NCBI RefSeq assembly: GCF_032062135.1
Contig: NC_092859.1
Location: 125,214,033 to 125,278,032, forward strand
DNA: 64,000 nucleotides
Reading direction: 5' to 3'
DNA from: Pyxicephalus adspersus
Lineage: Eukaryota; Chordata; Amphibia; Anura; Pyxicephalidae
Shown piece by piece: positions 26,754 to 39,346 of the stretch. Made by a program: the position numbers and the translations under genes. The notes beneath the pieces were generated by a model, which worked only from the letters and a program-made list of their open reading frames with translations, was not told the origin of the DNA and did no database searches. How positions within the stretch are numbered: the stretch's first letter is position 1; every line of letters begins with the position of its first letter.

Positions 26754-27204
26754 AATATATATAGATATAAAAAAACAATGTCATTTTACAAATAGATATG
26801 TTATAGAAGTGAAATATGGGTTGTGTCTGCCAAAATTTAAGGAGAATCTTTACAGAGGGAATGAAAAGGGATCATGGGTCTTACCTATCAGCCTGTATTC
26901 ATACATTTCAGCTTAAGTTAGTGAACAATGTCAACAGAAGGTTTTAAAACATAGGTAGGTAGGTAAGAAATTGGAAACACCAAGAAAACCTTCTGATTTT
27001 GCATTTAAAAAAGATTTTGAAAAAAATATTTATATTCTGACCACAATTAAAAAAAAAGGAAATGCAAAAAACATAAAACTGTTATACATTTCCTTTCCTC
27101 ACTGAAATCGCTATGTTCTAAAGGCTTATACGGTAAGACATAGCAAAAATGATTTGCAAGTGTAGCAAGAAGAAATGACTGGAAAATCACTAATTACAGA
27201 AATC

Positions 27205-27222
27205 TGATTGATTGATTGATTG
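27205..27222. repeat. (GATT)n microsatellite
   Basis: Four tandem copies of the tetranucleotide GATT. Confidence 0.85.
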
Positions 27223-29696
27223 ATATGAATTAAAGTTATATGCACATTCATTCTGTACCTTGAATGGTCTTTAAATAAAGATTATATGATTTTTAAATTG
27301 TGACTCTAAAACCTGACAATTGCGCCTTGGAACTGTATGTATTTTAGTCTAATTTCAGGGTCTAAAGTTTTTTTTGAATGTTTAGTGAATGAAAGAAAAC
27401 TTTGTAATATATATTTCTAGGCCGTAATACCTTTTTATCCGGTAGATCACCCGGAGTGAAATTTACCAGAAGATGGAATTAGTCTGAAGTATCCATTCAT
27501 GCTCAAAGAAGTCCTGCTTTCAGCATTACTTTCTGACGAGTAGCTAAAGGCCATTGATGAAAGGTTTTACTCTTAGAACTGTTTCACAGTAGGCTAGCAA
27601 TAGGCATAGTAAGAATTGTACATTAATCACACAAAGTATACTAATGGAAACCTTTCTCTATGCCAAAAGTAAAAAAAGCAATATAAAACACACACAAAAA
27701 GAAAATCAATACAATCAATACATAACTAGATTTATCAAGCACAAGCATTTATCAAGGAAAAAATAAGCTTCCATACGTTCTTTTGTATTAATGTATCTGC
27801 GTCAACAAAGAAAATACTCTAAAGCAAACCAGCCTTAACGTAAAAAGTGAAGCACAAACTTATGGAAAGTAGGAGTACTTGTATACTGCACCCTTTTCCA
27901 CATGATTCCTGAGTGACCAGTAGATAGACTAGGACATTCCTACAAAGGATAATTTAAAGCTAGCTTACACTTTTTCCCTGTACTTGAATGCATTTATATG
28001 AGGCATTCTGGTGGGCCAAGTGGTCTGTACTGTCCTTTGATTCATATTTTTTATGACAGGTTCATGTGGCAAATTACACTTTGACTAATCCAAGAGTTTA
28101 CTTTACTATACTTTTACATTAAAACTCCACCAGTCAGTTCCATTTTTAAAGCAAAATTCAATCCTTTCCCTGATTTTTCATTTGTAGATAATAATACCCT
28201 GTGCAGAAGTCATGCATTTTTTTTACTTTGCACATTATAGATTAGTCTGAGCAAACATTAGAATCTACTACAACCCATGCAATCTCGCCCTATATCTAGT
28301 CTTGATTGTTTTACAGAAAGTTGAAGATCCTGACAGTGGCGTCGTCAGGAAAAAATAAGATAAAATTTCTCTAAAAGTAATATTTGTTCAGACAAAATAA
28401 TGCAATGGTTTGTAAAAGTGAGATTTGGCTAGTAAAAGAAACTCAAAATTACTAAACAATATAATAACTTTTAATGCAAGTTCAGCTTTAAATAAATAAT
28501 ATTAGGATTTGTTTTATCATGAAAATTACCTCCAATGTCCCTGCCAATGTCCCCATTGCTGTGCATTAGAAGAAACACCCACAGTTTAGTGCTGGAAAAG
28601 AGTAGAGCTCCAGTACACTTTCTAAATTGAGACAATGAAAGCAATAGCTATCATTCAGTGATGCACCACTTTCATTTTTATGACTCCCTCTCTCTTTGTA
28701 CTTGCTTTTCCCAGAATACAAGGTGTTCTGTGACTGGTCAAGTATAGACAGTTAATCAATGTATTTTATGTTGTACATGGGCACACAAAGGAAAAGCCAC
28801 TGTTGAGATTTCATGTACGTCTCATTTATTAGAAACTGCACTAACTTATTATAGGGCTTCTGTTTTCTACCCAAATGTGAAGTGGTGATGCTACATGGGG
28901 GCACGCTCAGGCACATAACCTACTTCACACTGTGCCTTCCCTAAGTGCACCCCCCAGAGAAGGCACTCAACAGCCACTAGACCAAAGCAATCAGTGGGAG
29001 GAAAGAAAAAGTGGAAGCAGCTACCAGTCCCAAGCATCACTGCAAGAAACCTCTAGTACTGAGGCCAAATCAGACCCCCACATGACTAATTCACATTATT
29101 GTTTGCAAGATACCTGAAGTCTCTGCTTCCCACCTTCTAATTGTAACCACCTCCTGGATTGGTTCTCCTAGTTGTGTAAAATTCCATGCTTACACCCAGC
29201 CTTAGCCCTAGCCTGTCTTGCGACTCAAATTAATGAGCTTAGCCTTTTGGTACAGACACACAGCCTTAGCACTCATTTAACCTTGCCTAATTTCCAGTAT
29301 CCAGCTAATTCTTCACCAGCATCAGTCTGTATCACACCAAATCATCATTAACAGATTTAAAAATCATATAAATTTTTTTTAACTGAAGAGAAATATACAG
29401 AAACAGATGCACTTTTGTGTCCTGTACATCGTACCCACCTTTATTTTTTTAATCAAAAATATGTCTGTATTCCCAGGACCTGTTCTTTATGTCCCATAAT
29501 CTCTAACCTATAACCAGTGGCCGTACACCCTACCTGAGCTTACATATCAGCTGATTATAATATTAGCCTTCTCCTGATCTCTCCTGCACTTTATGTCATT
29601 AAAGTCTTCGCCAAATTTCCCATTATCAACCTTACCCTCTATTCTAAACTACTTTTTTCATATTGTACAGCTCCCAAACAATTTTAAGTGCTTTAC

Positions 29697-29732
29697 TCAA
29701 CATGTTTCGCCATCCATGTGGCTTCTTCAGGG
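29697..29732 (-). repeat. hammerhead-like conserved hairpin motif of an interspersed repeat
   Basis: The minus strand reads CCTGAAGAAGCCACATGG followed by ATGGCGAAACATGTTG. It has a CUGANGA-like box, a GCCA/TGGC stem and a GAAAC box, the layout of a hammerhead core with one extra A. A diverged relative sits at 63280-63313. Whether it self-cleaves is unknown. Confidence 0.5.
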
Positions 29733-31000
29733 AAACAGATCATCATTGCTGCTCTGCCTTCCTCAGGGTCTTACGACATTTCTGTATTTTTCTGTAGGCA
29801 GCCTTTATTGAGTGCACTTGGTGGGTTCTGGTGGTGCACACAAAGTGGATTTGTACCCATTGTAAAAACTGTGCAAAAGAGAAGTTAAACACAAACTGTC
29901 CTAAGAAAAACATAGTTATTATAACATAGATGCACGCCTTCCCAGTACAGCACAGCCTCTCAATCTGCAACTGCTGCCCCCTCAAATTTCTGCACAAATA
30001 TAAATTTTATGAAAGCTGGTATTTTTACCAGGCTTTTGACAAGTTTTAGTGGCTGATCAAAACAGCATGTGATACTAGAATGGTAGAATGGAAGGAGCTT
30101 ATTATTGCAAGCTGTTGATATTATACTGGTTTAGACTTTAGTTTTTAAGTATGTACAAAAACTTTTTTTTTAAACAACATTAGAAGATTCTTTTATTACA
30201 ATAAACTTGTCCATAAATGTCAGGATCTTTCAAGCTCCTGTGAGAAAGGTTACACTTTTTTCTTCTGAAATGAAATTACCATGTTGGTTTAATTGTATTC
30301 AGGCTTTCTTTTGCATGCATTTGTAATTTCAATAAGTGTTCAGCCAGTTAGAGATGTTTCTACAAAGGAATAAATTTGCAACTGAGAATAAGAATGAATT
30401 CTTTTGTGTTTTCACGATTGTGTAGCCAACATTGTTATTTTTTTTAAACATTGTATAAAGCTATATCATAAGGGGTATTTGTATGAGTACAGTATAGAAA
30501 ATCAACGCAAGCAATCCTGGGCATTATCATTTTCTCTTGTATACAACAAAAGAGTTTAGCAGCTTAAATTTAGCTGTTGCAACCAATAAGGGTGAAATAG
30601 CACCTACCTCTACATTACCAATCTAAAGTAGAAAAGTAAACTTTTTCACAGCATCTTTTTCTAGAAACAAATACACCCTGCATAAAGAGTAATACTATCT
30701 TTTACACAGAGTTTGAATATAGCCTATAGGAATACATTCCTATGGACTTTTTACCGCATAGCTTTTCAAGAACAAATTTCACTTCATTTGCACACTGCTA
30801 AGGTTTCCACAAATCAGATCAGCACATTGGACATAATCCTCCAAGAATCACTTTCCTTCTGGACTGACCAAAACAATTAATCTCAGGTGGGCCAGATAAA
30901 AAGACTAGATACATGACTTTCCTTCATTGTTATTAGGCTAAAACAAATCATTCCTTCTGTGTAATATAAAACTTTAGCAACTGAACTGAACCCACCTTTT

Positions 31001-31181
31001 TCATCAGTGAAGCTGGATGATCCAGCAAACCTGCAATGGATTTTTTTTCAAAGCCATTTAATATTTGCTAGCAAATGTTTTGAATCCTGGACCAGATTCA
31101 TTTCAGGTTTTCTAGATCACACGTGTTCACTGATGAAGGTACATTCTCCACAGCCTTGGAGAGCTTTAATAAATCAGGCCC
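31001..31181. mobile_element. palindromic MITE (GGCCTGATTTATTAAAG family)
   Basis: It has mirrored arms TCATCAGTGAAGCTGG...GATCCAGCAAACCTG and TTTTCTAGATCACACG...TTCACTGATGAAGG. It ends GGAGAGCTTTAATAAATCAG followed by GCCC. Confidence 0.8.
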
Positions 31182-32761
31182 ATTGAAGAGTTATAATATT
31201 ACAGTCTTTTATATTTGTTTAAAATGTTTACTTTTCTGTAGAAGACATTTTAGATAGAGAACTACAGACCTGTTTCTCATTTTTTACTTTGGAGGTTGGA
31301 TAACCACTATTTTACTGCAACAGCTAGCATTGTGGTTATTTTCATTACAAGAGGCAGCTCTAGATAACATTGTATCCTATATCTTGAGGCACAGTAACAT
31401 TACAAATAAATTATTAACCTGGGTGTATTTAAAAAAAGATCTGTTACCAGAATTTCACTGCTTAATGTGCAACACTTTTTTACGGTTCACAAGTTAATTC
31501 CATTATTTATTCCTGAAATCAGTTATATTCATGTTGGCCCTTGTCTTTTTTGATGTGTAATGATTTTTCTTGACTTTGCTGTCTGATTTACATTTTCATT
31601 CATATTTTGCAGCCCAAAACATACACATACAGTACTTTGCATCCTTCTGTAAAATATAGAATTCTTACAGATAAAATTTAAAGCATTCCCTTAAAATGAA
31701 ATTTAATGTACTCATATATTCTCAATAGAAAATTATATGTCATAAATATAACCTAAAATAATGTTAGCAAAATCATAAGTGATGGTAAAATTCTGAGTGC
31801 ATTTCAGTATCATAACATAATCATAACAGTGTCAAAAATGAAGATATAGAAAAGCAGAATTAAAAGCCAAGTGTTATCATCCCCAACTGTTCAACATCCA
31901 CATAAGGGAGTTTCTAGAATATATATTACTGAACCAACTAAAAAGCTATGTTCTTAGAAAATGTCGATAGAAAATGTGATTGTTGCTTGGAATGGATACT
32001 CAAATCTTATTCATAGTACTAAATTGAAAATCACAGAGAAGTGTCATAATCTACATATAAAAAGAACTCTGCAGCTGGGAGATCTTGATAGACCCAAGTG
32101 ATGCAAAATATGAAATCTAGAATAACCTAACAATCAATGCATATTGGTCTCCTGCTATCACATTACACATTTTTATAGTGTGAGATATCAGAGCTTCTAA
32201 CATAATCTACACTATGAAGTGCCTTCTACTTTGTGTCTGATTTGCTCTCTACCTCTCTATGTGAATGCATCATACCTTAGTCAGTAAACTCTTCTAAATG
32301 ATGTACTGAGCATTTAGCAATTATTGAATGGTTCATGTAGGAGGTTCCAGGATACATGCACTAAGTGTATAGCACGTCATTGATTATCAAGACTGGGAAA
32401 ACTATTTAATTTAATGAATGTAAACAAAAGTTACATTTATACAGTTTGCACTATATTACAATATTGATTTCATGGAAAAGCATCCAAGCACTAAGCAGTC
32501 CATGATCACCAACAGATAGCTAAAAATATAATGGTTTGGCTTGATTTTATTTTGGTTGTATTTCTAACACTATACATTTTATGCTGTTCTTTCACATACA
32601 CCTCTGTGGTTTCCAGAACACTACAGCACAGCTTTGAGCTCCAGGTTTTCCGACTGAAAAATAGCCCCAGCTACACGATAAAGGATTTCAGCTCTAGTGA
32701 CTCTTCAGTGTCCAAACATCTGGCTTCTAACTTATTTACTTCCCTGACCATAAACAAAATA

Positions 32762-33302
32762 CAGTGGTACCTTGGTATAATTTCTTAATCCGTTCCAGAT
32801 CCTTGGACTTTTACCAAACAGGACTCAAACAAATTTTTCCCATAAGAAATAAAAGGAAAATGATTAATTTGTTTCCATGAAAAAAAAATCCTATTGTTTT
32901 TGGCATATTATACATTGATGGGGCTGTATGAAATAATTTAAACACTGCTTAATACTAAAATACATAAATACAAAAGCAATTTTGATGAAATAAATGAAAA
33001 TGTAACACCTCACTTTACCTTGCTGAGAGGAGTTGAGTGCCTACTAGGATGGTGCTGAGAAGGGAGGAGGAGGAGATGTTATGTAATTCACAGAGAGTTA
33101 TAGCGCGGGTTGTTCACTGAATGGTAGGAACTGGCATACTGACGCTCGTGGCTTTGTCTAAAAAGAGGTATATAAGGGTAGCGCGCGGTGTTATGACTCG
33201 TTTTCACCCATACAAGTTCTAGCACAAAGATTGTATACCAAGCAAATTTTTCATGTCCAAATAGGACCTATTTCAAAGCAGACTTATACTGAGGTACCAT
33301 TG
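32762..33302. mobile_element. pogo/Tigger-like MITE, TA-flanked
   Basis: The ends CAGTGGTACCTTGGTATAA and (revcomp) CAATGGTACCTCAGTATAA are near-perfect inverted repeats, each next to TA (32760-32761, 33303-33304). The 541-bp interior has no transposase ORF. The ends resemble Tigger-type mariner relatives. Confidence 0.85.
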
Positions 33303-33634
33303 TATATATAAAAATTCTTCATTCTTTTTTGCAAAGGTTTCACTGGTGATACTTTTAGCTAAAAAGCAGTTTTGTTGGCAAAATGCAAAAATGAAACTGA
33401 TTGGACCTATAAACATTTTCCCACCAAATTTTATATTTGTAAGAAAAAATATTGAAACTATGGTTCCTGTAAAAACTTAATTTAACAAGGTCCTAATTAA
33501 CTAAAATACTAAACTAATTTAATAAATTAACTACTAATTTAAAAAACTAAAAAAAACAACATTTGGCATCCTAACATTAAATAAAGCATCACAGTGGTTG
33601 ACACCCATCAATAGGTAGACATGGTGGAAACTTA

Positions 33635-34073
33635 CAGGTAGTCCCTGAGTTTAGGACATCTGACATATGGACGCCTCTTAGATACCACCAGTATCCATGC
33701 TTGCAGAAGAAATCTTTTGCTAAACACTGATGTTGTGGGTGATCTTAAGAGTGGAGCTGATCTATAACATATTTATTGTAACTCTTTAATGACCAAGACA
33801 AACTCTGCAGTTGTTTCTTTTTGCATATCAAAGCACAGCTTGCTCAAGAAGTTAATGAATGTCTAGGCTCCATAAAGCTTTTTTTTTTGCTTTGTTTGTG
33901 AATAACTCACAGTGACGATTTTATACAATAACTGACAGCACACTGCCTAATAATATGTTGAGACAAACATCTGTCCTAATTGCATTTATTAAAGAATGTA
34001 CCTGTTCCGACTTACATACAAGTTCAACTTAGGAACAAACCTACAGTCTCGTATGTAACCCGGGGACTACCTG
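33635..34073. mobile_element. pogo/Tigger-like MITE, TA-flanked, second family
   Basis: The inverted ends CAGGTAGTCCCTGAGTT and (revcomp) CAGGTAGTCCCCGGGTT are bordered by TA at 33633-33634 and 34074-34075. Length is 439 bp, with no coding capacity. Confidence 0.85.
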
Positions 34074-36590
34074 TATTCTATTATTACAAGCAGAACTGTG
34101 AAAGGCTTGAATATGCAAAGCCCTTTTGAAACCCTATTTCTAAGTATCACTAAAACATAGGAAAAAGTATTTTATACATATGTTAATAGCACAAATTTCA
34201 TAATCTACTTTGTGCATGTTCTTCTACTCAAAAACTCTCTGATATAGGAAATCTGTAACATAAATCCTTCTCTGATTTATTTGTGTCAAGTATAATTTGC
34301 AATTTAGTTTTTGCTTTGATCTACTAGAGGAATGCTTAGTTGATTTAATGACTAATTCAAAAGTGACTATAAATATCATTAAACTCTCTATCTGTACTGA
34401 AATAGTTAAAAGCGACTTGATTACTTGTAAATATATACATCCTGAGTGAATGTCATCCATACGCAGAGAAATAAACATGACAAATTTGGCAATAAATCGT
34501 GCGTTCAGCCATGCTGGAAATGATGCCTTGGTACCTTCATCTCCCCTCTTTGATTTATAAACTTTTTTCAATCTGCAAAGTGGTCCAAATCAATCAACTG
34601 TATAGTCATCCTAAAATAATCAGACAAACATATACAGAGAATAATAATACTACATCTGACAGTGATGGCTGCCTATACACAATGACAGTGAAATATGCCT
34701 TGATATAAAATATCATGTATTTGTGTACAGCCAAGTCAGTGATTTGGCACCTTAGCTAGTGAAAACTATTTATGTTTAATATATTTATTCCATTTTTTTT
34801 TTTTGAAGAAGCAGAACAACTTTACTTTAAACTTCAAAGATTATATATGCTAATCATAAAGTTAATAAACACAGCAAAATACAAAGCATAAATAAAAGTT
34901 CATTACATAATAATACTTTTTTAAGTTACAGTGTGAATATATTATATCTAGAAGCGTATTTTTCTATACTTTTTTAATTTTCATTACAACTATGTGCTAG
35001 AAACAAATCTGTTAAAATCAATTATTATCTTTATTAGTTAAAGTACTTAAAGAAAACAAGTCTAATAAAATGTTTGGGACATATTTAACATTAAGTCCTC
35101 ATTTTACCTATTTGTTCCTTATTTTATCCATTTCATTTGGCTAGGTTCCTCAAGTTTTTTTTTAGATGTTTTCTACTTTTTCACTATTGTAAAATGCAAT
35201 TTAGGTATTTTGAGTATTTTCATCAGTAACAAAGGACATTTTATTGAAAAAGTTTGTCAAAATGCATATGTTCAATTCAACGTAATTAACCCTTTAACAG
35301 TTGAATATAGGTTTCTACATTGCACACACTCCCAGGAATAACCTCCCATCAATCCATTATCTTGCAAGTGCTTTGAATTAGTGCCACTGGCAAAGACACA
35401 ATTGACCGGGGAATTCATCATTAAACGCTTCTTTACTGAAGTTAAGAATAGTAGTATAGTAATAGCCTCTAGAAGAAGTGGTTAACATAACCAACATAGA
35501 GCTATAGCAAGATGAGACCTTTTGCATTATATATTTTGCACCTGTGTTTGGTGTAAACTATATCATCACAGCCACAGCTTATAAGATAACACAGCAGCAA
35601 GCTTATGCATATGTGTAGGAGTTGCAAAACTGCAAGCATTTATTATATGGTATTGATAGTAAATTCTGGCCACAGAAAACATACTCTTGAAAAGAACTGC
35701 TATTTCCTCCAGTCTTTTAGCCTAGTTCAAAGCCCCATCTACCACAAGCTAAGTGCCATAGACCTGAGCCTATTGGTGGATGCAAATATTTGTCTCCTTT
35801 TAACCGCGTGGCTACGAGATTTTCCCCCACAACCCTGACATTATCTTGCTGTAGTTGGTAAGGCAATAAAGTCCTGTAGGTTAAGCAACATACAACTGCC
35901 TCCTATTTTTCCCTTGTTTATCCATAAAGATGAACTCTGGCCCTGGGTATCAGGGTAGCCCATACCTGTATAGATAGAAAAATACTGATCTAGTTTACCA
36001 CAATGTTTCACAGACTCCTATCTAAGATACCAAAAATTTGGGATCTTCATAATTCAAATAACCCTGCCTAAACTTAATTCATTTAGATTCAATATTCTTC
36101 TTTTATCTTATCCTTCTTAAACTGTTTAAGGTTGCTCAACAAAAGGATAAGATGGCTTTGAACTCTATCCATAATAGATAAATGAAAAAATCTACAAGAA
36201 TCTACATTTTTCATGGATAAATCACAAAGACCCAGACAGGTAAGATGATATTCATATATACCAGGTGTGGCTAATCATCAGCAGGGTAAATCAGTCGATT
36301 TGTTCATACACATCTCCCAATATGAATGATTAAAAATATGCTCAATGTTTATGCACATACTTAGCAAACATTCACAATTACTTACCACATATAATTGAGT
36401 ATAAACTGAAATTTGATCTAATATTGTCATTAGAAAATGAATCTTGGTTTATACCCAAGTCACACCAGCTATGCTACACACGTTACATGAAAACACAGTT
36501 CAATCAACTAGTGACCAACAATGCAGAAACGATCATTTAAAGCAAGCATTATTACTGCTGCCATTAGCTGTTTAATGTATAGAGGTTGAA

Positions 36591-36775
36591 TTATTAAGCT
36601 CTCCAAGACTGGAGAAGAAAGACGATCATGAGTGAACCTGGATTATCCAGAAAACCTGGAATGGATTTCTCCAGGATGGAAAACATTTGCCAACTAATAG
36701 CAAATGATTTTTACGACCATTCCCGGTTGGCTGGATTACCCAGGTTCTCACAATATAAATAAGGCTCATGGTATC
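36591..36775. mobile_element. palindromic MITE (GGCCTGATTTATTAAAG family)
   Basis: CTCTCCAAGACTGGAGAAG, AACCTGGAATGGATTTCTCC, GAAAACATTTGC and the mirrored arm CCGGTTGGCTGGATTACCCA are all present. The outermost end has diverged. Confidence 0.8.
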
Positions 36776-36803
36776 TATCCTGCTCAACAGGCAATGTCTA
36801 GGT

Positions 36804-36892
36804 CAGGGGTGCCTATGCTTTTTGGCTTGCAAGCTACTTTTTAAATGACCAAATCAAAATGGTCTACCAACAATAAAAATGCTAAACATATA

Positions 36893-36924
<32 letters not shown>

Positions 36925-37264
36925 CGGGTATGACAGAAGTGACTGGAGCTAATAAGACATTGAATGGTAGAACATTGCACAGACATTGCACTACAAGACT
37001 ACAGTTACAGGAAACTACAGTTCACCTGTCATAGGAGAATGACTTGCTGCACAAGAACTGCTGCAGGAGAACCGCCCAGCACTGCTCACCTCAGACTGCC
37101 CTCTCTGCCTCCCTCCCCACTGTTACACGGAACCTTCTCACACAGAAAGATATCCCCAGCATCCCTATAGACATAGCAGCCCGGCTGCTAGGAAACAGCA
37201 GGGAGGGGTAAGCAGGGCCCTGCGATCGACTGGTAGATTGTGATTGACGTTTTGGGCACCCTTG
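36804..37264. mobile_element. non-autonomous hAT-type element with TSD
   Basis: The left end CAGGGGTGCC and right end (revcomp CAAGGGTGCC) are inverted. Flanking 8-bp repeats GTCTAGGT (36796-36803) and GTCTAGCT (37265-37272) differ at one base. It contains a (TA)n run at about 36895-36924 and a GC-richer 3' third. Confidence 0.8.
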
Positions 37265-38027
37265 GTCTAGCTGGTATTGGGGAAACTACCTATAGTTGTC
37301 TGTGGTCATCTACAGGTCAATATTTTCACAATATTGTTTACAGTCCTGGTTATTTAAATAAAATATGTTTTCTAATCAAGTCTGCCTTTCAGTTTGTTTT
37401 TTTTATAATTCTAACCTAGTGGGCAGTTTCACCTTCCGCTTTTGTCTATTTGCAAGACTTAATGAGCTGCATGTTTACTCTCTCCAAGAATAAGGTTCTG
37501 TATTTTATTATATATTGGTGATTCTAGTTGAAAGGCAATTTCCTGTGCGTAAAACTTAGCTTGACAATCTGTAGACACTCTTTACAGGGAGACTTGTTTT
37601 ATTATGCTGCATGGCAATAAGGCAATCGAGTGATAAAAAAACAGTAGCCTAATATTAACAATTCTAATACCAGCTCAGAATATTCACTGATGCATAATAT
37701 TTTAAACATGAAACTAACTGAAGAAATTAATATTTGTGTAACTATACTTATTAATATTCATGTAAGTATGTTTAATTAATGTAACTATCAAATATGTATT
37801 AGAACTCAAAACCAGATTTTTTTTTGTAGCTGTAGCTAAGGCTATCAACTTTATGCTCTGATTTGCTAATATAAGTAGCTCTAGTTTGAATTTGCCATGA
37901 AAAAATAGATAACCTGGGGCTTTCCTTAAAAATTCTGGGGCTTCCAATTATATGAATGACATCATGCAGTTCTTTCTCATGGTAATGAGAGCCTAACACT
38001 TATGATTACATCAAGGCTATGACTTAA

Positions 38028-38412
38028 AGCAGAACTAAAGAAAAAACAAAAAAGAAAAGTCACTTACCCTTTCTTTCGTAGATCCCTCAATTCCTCTGGT
38101 ATTGTCTTCCCTATAATCCAGCGTTGTCCTGGTTTCCCGTATGAAAGACGTGCAGGGTGTCACCATATTTTTCTTCTTCTGTCTTCTATCCCCCCATCTC
38201 GTATTGTGCAGCTGCAAGATTGGGTGATTCAGCCTGCTGTAGTTGTTAAAAAAAAGTGCAGCTCCCACTGTGCATGCAGTGGCGGTAAAGACAGAAGGGA
38301 AGGGGCTTAACTTTTTTTAAAAACCGCATTTAACCAAAACGCAATTTCACTTTATATAGAAAGGGTCATCTATCCTTTTATATAAAGTAAGAATTGTGGT
38401 AATCAGCCTGCT
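38028..38412 (-). mobile_element. TTAA-flanked MITE copy, reverse orientation
   Basis: Bounded by TTAA at 38024-38027 and 38413-38416, with inverted ends AGCAGAACTAAAG and (revcomp) AGCAGGCTGATT. The subterminal hairpin TTTATATAGAAAGG...TCCTTTTATATAAA lies near the right end, so it is inverted relative to the copies at 20916 and 60664. Confidence 0.7.
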
Positions 38413-38534
38413 TTAAGTATTTAAACAAAAATTCAAAATAAAATAGCATTCTAAACTTTACTTAAGGAGTCCTTTTTCTAAACCATAGTTACTACAAATC
38501 ACTGCAGAATATCTCACTGGCTGTCATTAATTAG

Positions 38535-38867
38535 GAGTCTTTATTTTATTTATTTATTTATAGTCCTGACGCAGTGCTTTATCAAGTCCATTGCCATATC
38601 ACTAATTGTCCCTCAAAGGGGCTCACAATCTCATGTCATAGTCGTATATCTTTAACACAGTCTAAGATCAATTTTGATGGGAAGCCAATTAATCTAACGG
38701 CATTTTGTTGGGATGTTGAAGGATGTGTTGGGAGTACCCGGAGGAAACCCTCACAAACACAGGGAGAACATACAAACTCCTTACAGTCGTTGCCCTGGTT
38801 GATATTTAAACCCAGGACCCTATTGCTGCATAACAGTGCTAACCACTGGACCAACCGTGCTGCCCAG
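38535..38867 (-). mobile_element. tRNA-derived SINE, near full length
   Basis: Read on the minus strand, the head GGTCCAGTGGTTAGCACTG resembles a tRNA A box and CCTGGGTTTAAAT an eroded B box. The core follows: GTATGTTCTCCCTGTGTTTG, GGGTTTCCTCCGGGTACTCC. The tail (38535-38620) reads GTGAGCCCCTTTGAGGGACA and ends in (TAAA)n. Translated frames across it are spurious. Confidence 0.8.
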
Positions 38868-39116
38868 TCATTTTTTCATACACACATGTATTTTTCCCCA
38901 TTTATTGGTTATTATCTGTGCCTAAAGTGTCCCTAAACCTTTTTGTGAGATACGTGAGTGTAGATAGTTTCAAAATTACTGATTTTAAATTCTGTTTGTC
39001 CTACAGGCCTGGAAGGGGATTCCTGTTCCAGTTATTGAAATCTCACAATAGAGAGATACTTTCTTACTTCCTATCTGGGTTATTTAATAATGGAGTTTAT
39101 GCTCTTCACTTATTAG

Positions 39117-39346
39117 GGTGAATTATCACTTTGTAAGATTCAACAAAATTGTTGAAAATTCACATTGCAAAGAATATCCTAATAAGTCCAAATAATTTTT
39201 TTTAAAACATGATTTTCCTATGCACTTGATTGACTAATTTAAATCAGTAGAATTTTATCACATTTACTATGTGAAAACAACCCTTCCAAGAGGATAAATT
39301 ACTTTGGTAAGTGAACAGCCTATAATTCTATTGTAAATCAACCCCA
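39117..39346. mobile_element. second palindromic MITE family (ends TAAATCAACCCCA)
   Basis: It begins GGTGAATTATCACTTTG, includes GAAAATTCACATTGCAAAGA and ends TGTAAATCAACCCCA. The end matches the copy near 25817-25943. Confidence 0.5.

Noticed and set aside
35341..35370. Minus-strand LQDNGL-like reading as a candidate chrna7 exon 2 end (SLLQIMDV)
   Set aside because: Only a chance LQ match. No upstream NYNPLERPVAND, and no fitting splice donor.
38830..38867. tRNA gene from A/B-box-like text
   Set aside because: The boxes belong to the SINE head. No cloverleaf can be closed, and the B box is eroded.
38574..38936. 120-codon ORF
   Set aside because: It coincides with a minus-strand tRNA-derived SINE whose frames are accidentally open.
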